Below are positions 33,663 through 43,584 of a stretch of 64,000 nucleotides of DNA, piece after piece. The notes beneath the pieces were generated by a model. That model made no database searches, was not told the origin of the DNA, and worked only from the letters and a program-made list of their open reading frames with translations. Source of the DNA: Capra hircus (taxonomy: Eukaryota > Chordata > Mammalia > Artiodactyla > Bovidae). The position numbers were made by a program, and so were the translations under genes. Each line of letters starts with the position of its first letter. Position 1 is the first letter of the stretch. The stretch covers positions 35,447,210 to 35,511,209 of the forward strand of contig NC_030821.1 of the NCBI RefSeq assembly GCF_001704415.2. Direction: 5' to 3'.

Positions 33663-34846
33663 ACCCTATAGGAACCAGACATCAAATTGCCAACATCGTT
33701 GGATCATAGAAAACGCAGGAGAATTCCAGAAAAACATCTACTTCTGCTCCATTGACTATGCCAAAGCCTTTGATTGTGTGTATCACAACAAACTGTGGAA
33801 AATTCTTAAAGAGATGGAAATATCAGACCACCTTACTTGCCTCCTGAGAAATCTGTATGCAGGTCAAGAAGCAACAGTTAGAACCAGACATGGAGCAATG
33901 GACTGCTTCCAAATTGGGAAAGGAGTACACCAAGACTGTATATTGTTTTGCTGCTTATTTAATTTATATACAGAGTACATCATGTGAAATGCCAGGCTGG
34001 ATGAAGCACAAGCTGAATCAACATTGCTGGGAGAAATGTCAATAACCTCAGATATGCAGATGATACCACCCTTATGGCAAAAAACAAAGAGGAACTGAAG
34101 AGCCTCTTAATGAAAGTGAAATAGGAGAGTGAAAAAGTTGGCTTAAAACTCAACATTCAGAAAATTAAGATCAAGGCAATTGGTCTCATCATTTCATGGC
34201 AAATAGATGGGGAAACAATGTAAACAGTGAGAGACTTTATTTTCTTGGGCTCCAAAATCACTGAAGATGGTGACTGAATCCATGAAAATAAAAGATGCTT
34301 GCTCCTTGGAAGAAAAGCTATGACAAACCTAGACAGCATATTAAAAAGCAGAAATATTACTTTGCCAACGTAGTCATGTATGGATGTGAGAGTTGGACCA
34401 TAAAGAAAGCTGAGTGCCGAAGAATTGATGCTTTTGAACTGTGGTGTTGGAGAAGACTCTTGAGAGTCCCTTGGACTGCAAGGAGATCCAACCAGTCCAT
34501 TCTGAAGGAGATCAGCCCTGGGATTTCTTTGGAAGGAATGATGCTAAAGCTGAAACTCCAGTACTTCAGCCACCTCATGCGAAGAGTTGACTCACTGGAA
34601 AAGGCTCTGATGCTGGGAGGGATTGAGGGCAGGAGAAGAAGGGGATGACCGAGGATGAGATGGCTGGATGGCATCACTGACTCAATGGACGCAAGTCTGA
34701 GTGAACCCCGGGAGTTGGTGATGGACAGGGAGGCCTGGTATGCTGCGATTCATGGGGTCGCATAGAGTCTGACACAACTGAGCTACTGAACTGAACTGAA
34801 CTGATGGGGTCACAAAGAGTCAGACACAACTGAGTGACTGAACTGA
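33663..34846 (+). mobile_element. BovB LINE, 5'-truncated, in old L1
   Basis: Plus orientation, starting in the RT domain (GAACCAGACATCAAATTGCC) and running to the 3' end. It has a deletion of about 40 bp near 34370, where AAAGGTCC..GTTTTTCC is expected between TTTGCCAACG and TAGTCATGTATGG. Its 3' terminus is tandemly repeated: a unit with GGGGTCGCATAGAGTCTGAC (34757-34776) is followed by one with GGGGTCACAAAGAGTCAGAC (34806-34825), each ending in GAACTGA repeats. The frame is broken many times. Confidence 0.94.
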
Positions 34847-35611
34847 TCTATGATCCTCATGGCAACCACAAATGAAAACAATACAATAGATAAACACACA
34901 CACAAGAGAGACACAATATTAATAGCAAAGACAATTACAAAACCACAAGGAGACCAAGAGAAGACAAATAACAGAAGATGCACAACATTTTCACATGGAT
35001 ATTACACAATATACTACTAAACAATCAGTGGGTCAATGAAAAAAATCAAAGAGGAAATTATTTATAACTTTGATACAAAGGAAAACAGAAACACAATGAT
35101 GCAAAATCTATGGAACATAGAAAAAGAGGAAAGTTCATAGTGATACAGGCCTACCTTCAAGAAACAAGAAAGGTCCCAAATAAACAATTTAACTTTCTAT
35201 CTAAAGTAGCTAGAAAGATAATAAATAAAATCCAAATTTAGTAGAAGTAAGGAAATTATAAAATCAGAGTGGAAATAAATGAAATACAGGCAAAAAAATA
35301 GAAAATATCAATAAAACTAAGCTGGTTCTTTGAAAAGTTAACAAGATTGATAAACCTTTAGCCAGATTCATCAAGAAAAAGGGGGCCCAAATGAAATCAG
35401 AAATAAAAGAGAAATGACAATCAATACTACATAAATACAATGACTTATAAGTGAGTACTAGAGTTATATATCAACAAATTGAACAATACCTAGAGAAATG
35501 GATAAATTACTAGAAATATACAATCTTCCAAGACTAGAAGAAATAGAAAATTTGAGCAGACATTCACAGAGGAATTCTAACAAAACTTTAAAGCATTAAT
35601 AACTATTCTTC

Positions 35612-35803
35612 TCAAGAGGCAGGTTAGGTGGTCTGGTATTCCCATCTCTTTCAGAATTTTCCACAGTTTATTGTGATCCACACAAAGGCTTTGGCATAGT
35701 CAATAAAGCAAAAATAGATGTTTTTCTGGAACTCTCTTGCTTTTTCCATGATCCAGCAGATGTTGGCAATTTGATCTCTGGTTCCTCTGCCTTTTCTAAA
35801 ACC
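35612..35803 (-). mobile_element. BovB cluster segment A (inverted 5' part)
   Basis: 192 bp of BovB RT-domain sequence in minus orientation: AAGAGGCAGGTTAGGTGGTC through TCTGGTTCCTCTGCCTTTTC to AAAACCAG. In element order it directly precedes segment B, with only about 8 bases missing, but is inverted relative to it. This is the layout of a twin-primed 5' inversion. Confidence 0.9.
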
Positions 35804-36546
35804 AGTATGCAGGTCAGCAAGCAACAGTTAAAACTGGACATGGAACAACAGACTGGTTCCAAATAGGAAAAGGAGTACGTCAAGGCTGTATATTGTCACC
35901 CTGCTTATTTAACTTCTATGCAGAGTACATCATAAGAAACACTGGACTGGAAGAAACACAAGCTGGAATCAAGATTGCCGGGAGAAATATCAATAACCTC
36001 AGATATGCAGATGACACCACCCTTATGGCAGAAAGTGAAGAGGAGCTAAAAAGCCTCTTGATGAAAGTGAAAGTGGAGAGTGAAAAAGTTGGCTTAAAGC
36101 TCAACATTCAGAAAACAAAGATCATGGCATCCGGTCCCATCACTTCAAGGGAAATAGATGGGGAAACAGTGGAAACAGTGTCAGACTTTATTTGGGGGGG
36201 GGGCTCCAAAATCACTGCAGATGGTGATTGCAGCCATGAAATTAAAAGACGCTTACTCCTTGGAAGGAAAGTTATGACCAACCTAGAGAGCATAATGAAA
36301 AGCAGAGATGTTACTTTGCCAACAAAGGTTCATCTAGTCAAGGCTATGGTTTTTCTAGTGGTGATGTATGGATGTGAGAGTTGGACTGTGAAGAAGGCTG
36401 AGTGCTGAAGAATTGATGCTTTTGAACTGTGGTGTTAGAGAAGACTCTTGAGAGTCCCTTGGACTGCAAGGAGATCCAACCAGTCCATTCTGAAGGAGAT
36501 CAGCCCTGGGATTTCTTTGGAAGGAATGATGCTGAAGCTGAAGCTG
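35804..36546 (+). mobile_element. BovB cluster segment B (sense)
   Basis: Plus orientation, from TATGCAGGTCAGCAAGCAAC to GGAATGATGCTGAAGCTGAA. It covers the RT palm and most of the C-terminal region. It stops before the BovB 3' end, which is not expected for a target-primed insertion and means that its tail was removed or replaced. Confidence 0.93.
35893..36408 (+). pseudogene. BovB ORF2 remnant with YADD
   Basis: 171 open codons in segment B. MSPCLFNFYAEYIIRN is followed by NNLRYADD, with the catalytic box at residues 38-41, then the thumb region (IMASGPITSREIDGETVETV). A G-run at 36192-36200 expands the codons between FIW and SKITADG without breaking the frame. A stop falls in the block after KKAEC. 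No endonuclease is present. Confidence 0.9.
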
Positions 36547-36556
36547 GAAATGTGTA

Positions 36557-37237
36557 GTTCAGCTCAGTCGTGTCCGACTCTTTGCGACCCCATGAATCGT
36601 AGCACGCCAGGCCTCCCTGTCCATCACCATCTCCCAGAGTTCACTCAGACTCACGTCCATCGAGTCAGTGATGCCAACCAGCCATCTCATCCTCTGTTGT
36701 CCCCTTCTCCTCCTGCCCGCAATCTCTCCCAGCATCACAGTCTTTTCCAATGAGTCAACTCTTCCCATGAGGTGGCCAAAGTACTGGAGTTTCAGCTTCA
36801 GCATCAGTCCTTCCAAAGAAATCCCAGGGCTGATCTCCTTCAGAATGGACTGGTTGGATCTCCTTGCAGTCCATGGGACTTTCAAGAGTCTTCTCCAACA
36901 CCACAGTTCAAAAGCATCAATTCTTTGGCGCTCAGCCTTCTTCACAGTCCAACTCTCACATTCATACATGACCACTGGAAAAACCATAGCCTTGACTAGA
37001 CGGACCTTTGTTGGCAAAGTAACGTCTCTGCTTTTCATTGTGCTCTCTAGGTTGGTCATAACTTTTCTTCCAAACAGTAAGTGTCTTTTAATGTCATGGC
37101 TGCAGTCACCATCTGCAGTGATTTTGGAGCCCAGGAAAATAAAATCTGACTCTGTTTCCACTGTCTCCCCATCTATTTCCCTTGAAGTGATGGGACCAGA
37201 TGCCATGATCTTCATTTTCTGAATGTTGAGCTTTAAG
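36557..37237 (-). mobile_element. BovB cluster segment C (3' end, inverted)
   Basis: Minus orientation: BovB 3' end (TTCAGCTCAGTCGTGTCCGA) at the low side, running to TGAATGTTGAGCTTTAAG at the truncation. The minus-strand frame at 36559-37365 is open for 268 codons in this segment and its flank; it encodes MASGPITSREIDGETVETES and the C-terminal part to the end of ORF2. It forms a large palindrome with segment B (36105-36546 against about 36795-37235). Confidence 0.93.
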
Positions 37238-37510
37238 TGGTTCCCCCCCAAAAAAGTTGAAGAGGAAGGAGAACTTCCAAACTCATTATATGAGGCCAGC
37301 ATTACCCTGATATGAAAACTAGACAAAGGAACTTCAAAAACTATCCCAGGTGAACATAGATGCAAAAATCCTCAAAAAATAATGTGAACTGAACTAAACA
37401 ATACATTAAAAAGATCTTATACCATGGTCAGGTGGGATTTATTCCAGAGAAGCAAGGATGGTTCAATGTCTGCAAATCAATCAATGTGATATACCACATT
37501 AACAAAACTA

Positions 37511-37728
37511 GGGGCTTCCCTGGTGGTTCAGATGGCAAAGCATCTGCCTGCAAAGCGGGAGACCCAGGTTCAATCCCTGGGTCAGGAAGATCCCCTAAAG
37601 AAGGCAATGGCAACCCACTCCAGTACTCTTGCCTGGAAAACTCCATGGATGGAGGAGCCTGGTAGGCTACAGTCCTTGGGGTTGCAAAGAGTCAGACACG
37701 ACTGACTTCACTTTCATTTTTCACTTTC
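37511..37728 (+). mobile_element. Bov-tA SINE with short TSD
   Basis: Plus orientation: GGGGCTTCCCTGGTGGTTCA, CAGGTTCAATCCCTGGGTCA, GCCTGGAAAACTCCATGGAT and GTCAGACACGACTGACTTCA, with a BOV-A2-like tail CTTTCATTTTTCACTTTC. Flanking ACAAAACTA (37502-37510) and ACAAAACAA (37729-37737) look like its target-site duplication in the old L1. Confidence 0.93.
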
Positions 37729-39039
37729 ACAAAACAAAGAATAAAAATCCTATGATCACTTTAATAGATGCAGAAAAATGATTTAACAAAATTCAACATC
37801 CATTCATGATTTTTAAAAAAAGCCTCAACAAATCAGGTGTGAGAGAAACAGATGGCAATGTAATAAAAACTATGTATGACAAACCCACAGCTAACATTGT
37901 ACTCAACAGTGTAAAGCTGAAAGCTTTTCCTCTAGAATTAGGAACAAGACAAAGGTGCCCACTCTGACAATTTTATTCAATATAGTACTGAAAGTCCTAA
38001 ATACAGCAATCAGACATAAAAAGAATAAAAGATATCCAAATTTGAAAGGAAAAAAGTAAAACTGTCACTATTTGCTGACAATATGATGCTATAAAAGGGT
38101 GTTGCAAAAAAAAAAAAACCCCAACTATTAGAAGTAACAAATCATTAAAGTTGTAAAATATAAAATTAATATACAGAAATGTGTTGTATTTCTATTAATA
38201 TACACTAATAAAGGATTATCCTAAAGGGAAATTAAGAAATCAATACATTTACAATTCTATCAGAAAGAATTATATACCCAGGAATAAATTTAAACAGAGA
38301 AGTGAAAGTCCTATACTCTGAAAACTATAAGGCCTTAATGAAGGAAATTGAAGATGACACAAATAAATGAAAAGATACGTTGTGCTCACGGACTGGAAGA
38401 ATTAATATTGTTCTTACATCCATACTTTCCAAGCAATCCACAGATTCAGGGCAATCCATATTAAAATGCCAATTATATTTTTCATAGAGCTAGAACAAAT
38501 AATCCTAATTGTGTGGAACCACAAAAGGCCCCAAATAGCAAAGCAATCTTGAGAAAGGAGATACCACATACGAGAAATCAGCCATAAGATGGAGTGAAAT
38601 CTTGCCATTTGTGATAGCATGTATGGACCTAGAGCACCTTATACTAAATGAAATAAGACAGAGAAAGACAAATACCATATGATTTCATTACATGTGAAAT
38701 CTGAAAGACAAAACAAATAAACAAACACGGCAAAAGAGAAACAGACTCATAGATACAGAGAACAATCTAGTAGTTCCTAGAAGGGGGGGCAGTAGGTGAG
38801 ATGGCCATAACAGGTGAAGGAGATTAAGAGGTACCAACTTCTACTTGTAAGTCACAGGGATGTAATGTACAGCATAGGGAATATAGTCAATAATATTGTA
38901 GTAACTTTGTATGGTGACAGATGGTCACTAACATTATCACGGTGATTATTTTGTAATTTATTAAAACATCAAATCACTATGTTTTACATCTGAAATTAAT
39001 ATATAAGCCAATTATACTTCAATTTTTAAAAAGCGGTTA

Positions 39040-39205
39040 TGTAAGCTTTATATATAGAGAAATAGAAATATATATTCATGTATTTGTATAAATATAAATT
39101 TATATCATTTTATGTTATATGTACACAGCATATTAATACTAGATATAATATATATTATTGTATATACATACACATATAAAACATCAGTGTGTGTGTGTAT
39201 CTTCA
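39040..39205. repeat. AT-rich low-complexity tract with short (GT)n
   Basis: Irregular TA/ATAT-rich sequence following the L1 3' end, closing with a GTGTGTGTGTGT run at about 39187-39200. Confidence 0.8.
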
Positions 39206-41587
39206 ACCGCTGGAAAAAATGAAATATGTCCTTGTCAGCATGATATTACAACACTGCTTTACAAGCCTACCCAAAGATTTTTTTAATTGCCTAGGAGAAT
39301 ATACTTCCATTTGACATTGTTCTTGCTATTGTTTAGAGGGGACACTTTCACAAGTTAACCTGTACATTTTTGTACAATACACTTGCAGATTATTTTCATC
39401 CAGTAGTATAGATAACCCCTAAAGTTATGGTTACATTGCCCTGTAGGATATGACGCAGTTTGGTATTTTATCTAATATCTATTTCTAACCCAAATCCATA
39501 GTATTTTATAGGAAAGTCTTTTTTAAAAAACTTTTTAACAATTATGCTTTGAAAGTAGGCAACCACTTGCATATTCTCCACTGACCCTCTCAATTTACCA
39601 GCACCTTCTAAAAAAGACTTCTCCAGAAAGGCCCCCTTGATGCCAGAAATTCTGTTAGTAACTCACTGATGAGTTTGCAGTATTACAGCACCTTAGATGA
39701 ATGGTTTGCCAGACTGTCCAGTGAGTTTGGGGTTAGCTAGATTGTTTAACCCTGAATGTCAGGGTTCTGTGGGAAGAGAATCATGAAGGGGTATGTTTTA
39801 GAGAAGTAGCAAAAGTCAAGAGAAGCAATGCAATGTCAGAAGGAAGGCAAGAGCAAATATGATGACCCTCAGCACCTGAGAACGTTGGGAGAAAGCAGAA
39901 TATTTCAAAAGAGGAGGCAATTGGCACAAAAATAATTAACTATCTACTTCACAGTTTTGGTCAAGGGTTAACTTGGTCCTGTTATATAAAAATTAAAAAA
40001 TGAACGATAAATGAATGAGTATAACAGATCTAAATTGTTAAGAGATTGGATCAGAAAGGTTGTATTGATCTTACCTTCCAAACATTTCTGACCTACTGGA
40101 GCTGCACAACAAACAGCTTCAGGAAGAACATTTGCCACCCAGCATATGTTTGGTATTCAGTATCCACAGCTAGACCCAAATATCACTGACCCTGTCTCGT
40201 TCACAGATTATGACCTTGACAGAGTCATTTGTAGGCTGATTCAAAGGAACCAAGCCTCAATTTCATTAACCTCTCTGAACATTTTCCTACTTAATGGTCA
40301 CATGGTATAATTTATATTGGATAGTAACCCTACTTCCTTCTTTACTAGAGCTAGGAGACTTCATTCCCTGTTACATAAGTTTGTGATTCAACTGAACAAG
40401 CAAATTTCAGGTCTGAAATCAGGGATATGTCCAACTCCCATCCCTGACAAGTCACACACTAAGCTAAAGTCAGCATTTTTTAGAGAGTTCATCAGCAATA
40501 CTAGATCTTTCCAGCAAGGTCACTGTAGCACTAAAGCAATCATGGGTGTGAATGCCCCAAGCCAGACTGAGTTAATTTAACATGAAGTCATCCAAGATAA
40601 GAGAAAGCCACAGGAATTATAAAAATATACACAGCAGGTATCCTTCCCAGGGAGGAAGGGGAAGTTTGCTGGCGGTGAAGGGAGTGCACCAACATGATAA
40701 GAAAAGTGAAGCAAAGAATAAAATGAAGATTTTATGAGAAGTTAAGATAAATAATAGAACAACTCTTTTTCTACTGTAAAAGGAATAAGAGGTCAACTAA
40801 GGACTCAGCAGGGTTTTGCCGAGATTAGAAGGAAAGTCACTTGCTGGAGGAGTTGGATGTTGTAGGAAAGATGGACGAAAGCATCTTCCCAGGATTCTCC
40901 AGGGAAGAAGGTACACCATGGGCCAAGGCAGAGGTGCTTTCCTTAAGGAAGAAAATGCAGCAGTGACAACCACTGGGGCAAGAGCATGTCCCGGAAGAAC
41001 AGAGTCTGGAAGTTCATGTGGACCAGTTCTCCTGAGAGGAAAGAGAAGCAGTGATAGGAACAAGGATCGTGGAGTCAGACTTAACCTTCCATCTTCTCAG
41101 AGGTTAGGCACCAGGCACCCTCTAAGAACAAACCTGCTCAGACATGGTGATAGGACCTCACTGCTTGAGTTGAACATCAACGCTGAATATAAAGCACCTT
41201 CCTAATGGCCAATTTCATCACTTCTGCCACTATTACCTGCTCACTCTGGGAGCATAACTGGGATAAATGCTTCATCCTAGATCAAGAATAACTAGCTAGA
41301 GCCTCTTAGGCCTAACACGTTGGCTTCCAAAATACTGGGCAATTGCACTGATCTTCTACTTCCTTATTACTATAGTAATCAGCTATGTTCTCTTATTTAG
41401 AATAAATACAATGAGTACCCTTCCACTCAATTCCATTCATAAAATTGCAAATAATTATGCTAAAAATCAACAGCAGAAAAAAATAAGAAGAGCACTCCAA
41501 CACTGAGATATTCCTATTAATGGAGTAAAGCAAAAGTTCTTTCTTGTAGCCTAAGAACTGTATACCAAAAAATTGATTTGTATGTTA
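39206..41587. other. Unassigned sequence
   Basis: The longest quiet stretch, about 2.4 kb, with no repeat I can name. A 129-codon plus-strand frame at 40816-41205 is arginine/glycine-rich (KSLAGGVGCCRKDGRKHLPR) with no known domain. Another of 87 codons lies at 40317-40580. Neither has upstream promoter-like or splice context that I trust. Confidence 0.4.
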
Positions 41588-41700
41588 AGAAACTGGTAAC
41601 CCAGTCCAGTATTCATGCCTGGGAAGTCTCAAGGGCAGAGAAGCCTGGCAGGCTACATGAGATCACAAAAGAGTTGGACATGACTTAATGACTAAACAGA
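41588..41700 (+). mobile_element. Bov-tA SINE core, diverged
   Basis: Core only: GTAACCCAGTCCAGTATTCA, GAGAAGCCTGGCAGGCTACA and GAGTTGGACATGACTTAATG. 5' truncated and more diverged than most copies here. Confidence 0.85.
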
Positions 41701-41839
41701 AAGAACAACAAAATTAACATCCAACGTTTAAGTTTTTGACCTAATAACTTTGACTATAATTATTTTGACTATCTCTCTGATTAATATCCAGTATTGAAAT
41801 GTGAAAAAAAAAAATGTAAGTTGGACTTCTCTTAGATGG

Positions 41840-42040
41840 TGTGTTAGTTGCTCAGTCATGTCTGACTCTTTGCGACCCTACTGACTGTAGCCCGCAAGGC
41901 CCCTCTGTCCCTGGGAATCTCCAGGCAAGAATACTAGGAGGGTAGCCACTCCCTTCTCCAGGGGATCTTCCTGACCCAGGCATCAAACCCAGGTCTCCTG
42001 CACGGCAGGCAGATTCTTTACCATCTGATCCACCAGGGAT
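41840..42040 (-). mobile_element. Bov-tA SINE
   Basis: Minus orientation: TTGCTCAGTCATGTCTGACT, CCCTCTGTCCCTGGGAATCT, CATCAAACCCAGGTCTCCTG and TCTGATCCACCAGGGA at the head end. No clear duplication. Confidence 0.93.
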
Positions 42041-42747
42041 TAAGTTCCATTAATATTATAAATATTATGTGTTCTCAAACAGTAGTTATTTGAGGCAAAA
42101 TAAATAAAATATTTCATTATCATAAAAAAGCTTGTGCTTTCACCTCAGAGGTGCCCATGTTGGCACCAAATAGCAATTTCCCACTTACTGTGGCCCCTGT
42201 TAGGCCCCAGTAATCTATTTCAATGACTGGTATTGAGAAAACTCATAAGCCATTAGGAAAATATTATATGATATTTCTACCTCATACTAGACAGGAAAAT
42301 AAATTTCAAGTATTTTTTAAGCCATAAAAATATCAGAAGAAAATATCAGCAAATGTAGGAGACCATTTTTCTACATATGGGCCAAGTGTCAGGCGAAATG
42401 AAGCCAAAGGTGATATTTCAGGTGCTGTTGGTACCTAGTTCAGGCGTCCCAGGATCCTTTCTCTTTTGGGAGTGCCCTAGCCCAGCTTCTGCAGGTGCTG
42501 CTACAGATGTTCTCTGGAGAATCTACCATTGTCATTTTCAGCCCCAAAGCTGCTGCTTGCTCTTCCCATTCTCTTCAAGCTGAGTCTGGACCTAACCACA
42601 AATCATATCCCAGCTTCTTCCTCTTCCCCACTCTAATTCCCTCATTGCACTTACAGTTTTCTCCTGGGAGTATTTCTCTTATAAATCACCTGTATACAAA
42701 TTGCCATTCAGCCTTTGCTTCTAGGAAACTCAACTATAATATCTTTT
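42041..42747. other. Unassigned sequence
   Basis: About 0.7 kb with no named repeat. The open frames at 42377-42779 carry no recognisable domain and end in the AT-rich L1 border. Confidence 0.45.
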
Positions 42748-42935
42748 TAAATATATATATTTTTTTTAATTTATTTTAATTGGAGGCTAATTACTTTACA
42801 GTATTGTAGTGGTTTTGCCATACATTGACATGAGTCAGCCATGGGTGTATATGTGTTCTCCCATCCTGAATCCCCCTCCCTCTCCATCCCATCCCTCTGG
42901 GTCATCCCAGTGCACCAGCCCTGAGCACTCTGTCT
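42748..42935 (-). mobile_element. Ruminant L1 3' terminus, short
   Basis: Minus orientation: T-run and TTAATTGGAGGCTAATTACT, TTTACAGTATTGTAGTGGTT, GACATGAGTCAGCCATGGGT, a CCCATCCTGAATCCCCCTCC block and AGTGCACCAGCCCTGAGCAC. It is the same 3' terminus that appears in plus orientation at 50072-50366, so both come from the young ruminant L1. Confidence 0.92.
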
Positions 42936-43097
42936 CTGATTTAACTAAATAAACATGCAAATAAGTATCATGTGGAGAGCTATCATGAATAAATTTTAAA
43001 AGATGCTTTTATTTATGTATATATGCACGTATATAAAATCTATACATGTATACATATAAGATATAGGTATGTATGTTATGGGTGGAATTGTGTCACT

Positions 43098-43362
43098 GCT
43101 GCTGCTGCTGCTGCTAAGTCGCTGCAGTCGTGTCCGATTCTGTGCGACCCCATAGATGGCAGCCCACCAGGCTCCCCCATCCCTGGGATTCTCCAGGCAA
43201 GAACACTGGAGTGGGTTGCCATTTCCTTCTCTAATGCATGAAAGTGAAAAGTGAAAGTGAAGTGTCCGACTCTTCGCGACCCCATGGACTACAGCCTACC
43301 AGGCTCCTCCACCCATGGGATTTTCCAGGCAAGAGTTCTGGAGTCGGGTGCCATCGCCTTCT
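43098..43362 (-). mobile_element. BOV-A2 SINE with (CTG)n
   Basis: Minus orientation: a CTG tract of about six units (43098-43115), then AAGTCGCTGCAGTCGTGTCC and the linker AAAGTGAAAAGTGAAAGTGA, with a second unit starting at once with GTGTCCGACTCTTCGCG. The usual CGCTCAGTC between linker and second unit is missing. Confidence 0.93.
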
Positions 43363-43584
43363 CTGCCCCCAATATTCATGCATTAAGGTACTAACCCCAA
43401 GTATCTAAGAATGTGACTGCATTTGGAGATAAGGCCTTAAAGGATATGATTAGATTAAAATGAGGTTGTTAGGGTGGTCCCTAGTCCAATCCGCACCCTT
43501 TCAAGAAGAGAAAATTAGACAAACAAGGGAACGCTTGTACAGAGGGACGACCATGTGAACACACAATGAGGAGGCAGCTGTCTA

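Larger units (their letters stand above)
32645..39030 (+). mobile_element. Old L1 (L1M type) split into four pieces
   Basis: One plus-oriented ancient L1 can be followed through four segments: 32645-33662 (ORF1 or inter-ORF region), 34847-35611 (ORF2 before the RT), 37245-37509 (RT, AGGCCAGCATTACCCTGATA) and 37738-39030 (end of ORF2 and 3' UTR, finishing TATAAGCCAATTATACTTCA). The gaps are a BovB, a rearranged BovB cluster and a Bov-tA. ORF2 sequence is continuous across the BovB cluster (ACTATTCTTCTC then AAAGTTGAAGAGGAAGGAGA), so the cluster is a true insertion. No open frame remains. Confidence 0.85.

Noticed and set aside
36559..37365. 268-codon minus-strand frame as a new protein
   Set aside because: It is BovB ORF2 C-terminal sequence; its N-terminal part is just read-in from the neighbouring old L1.
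40816..41205. 129-codon plus-strand frame rich in Arg and Gly
   Set aside because: No known motif, an overlapping open frame on the other strand, and no convincing start or splice context. Chance is the simpler reading.
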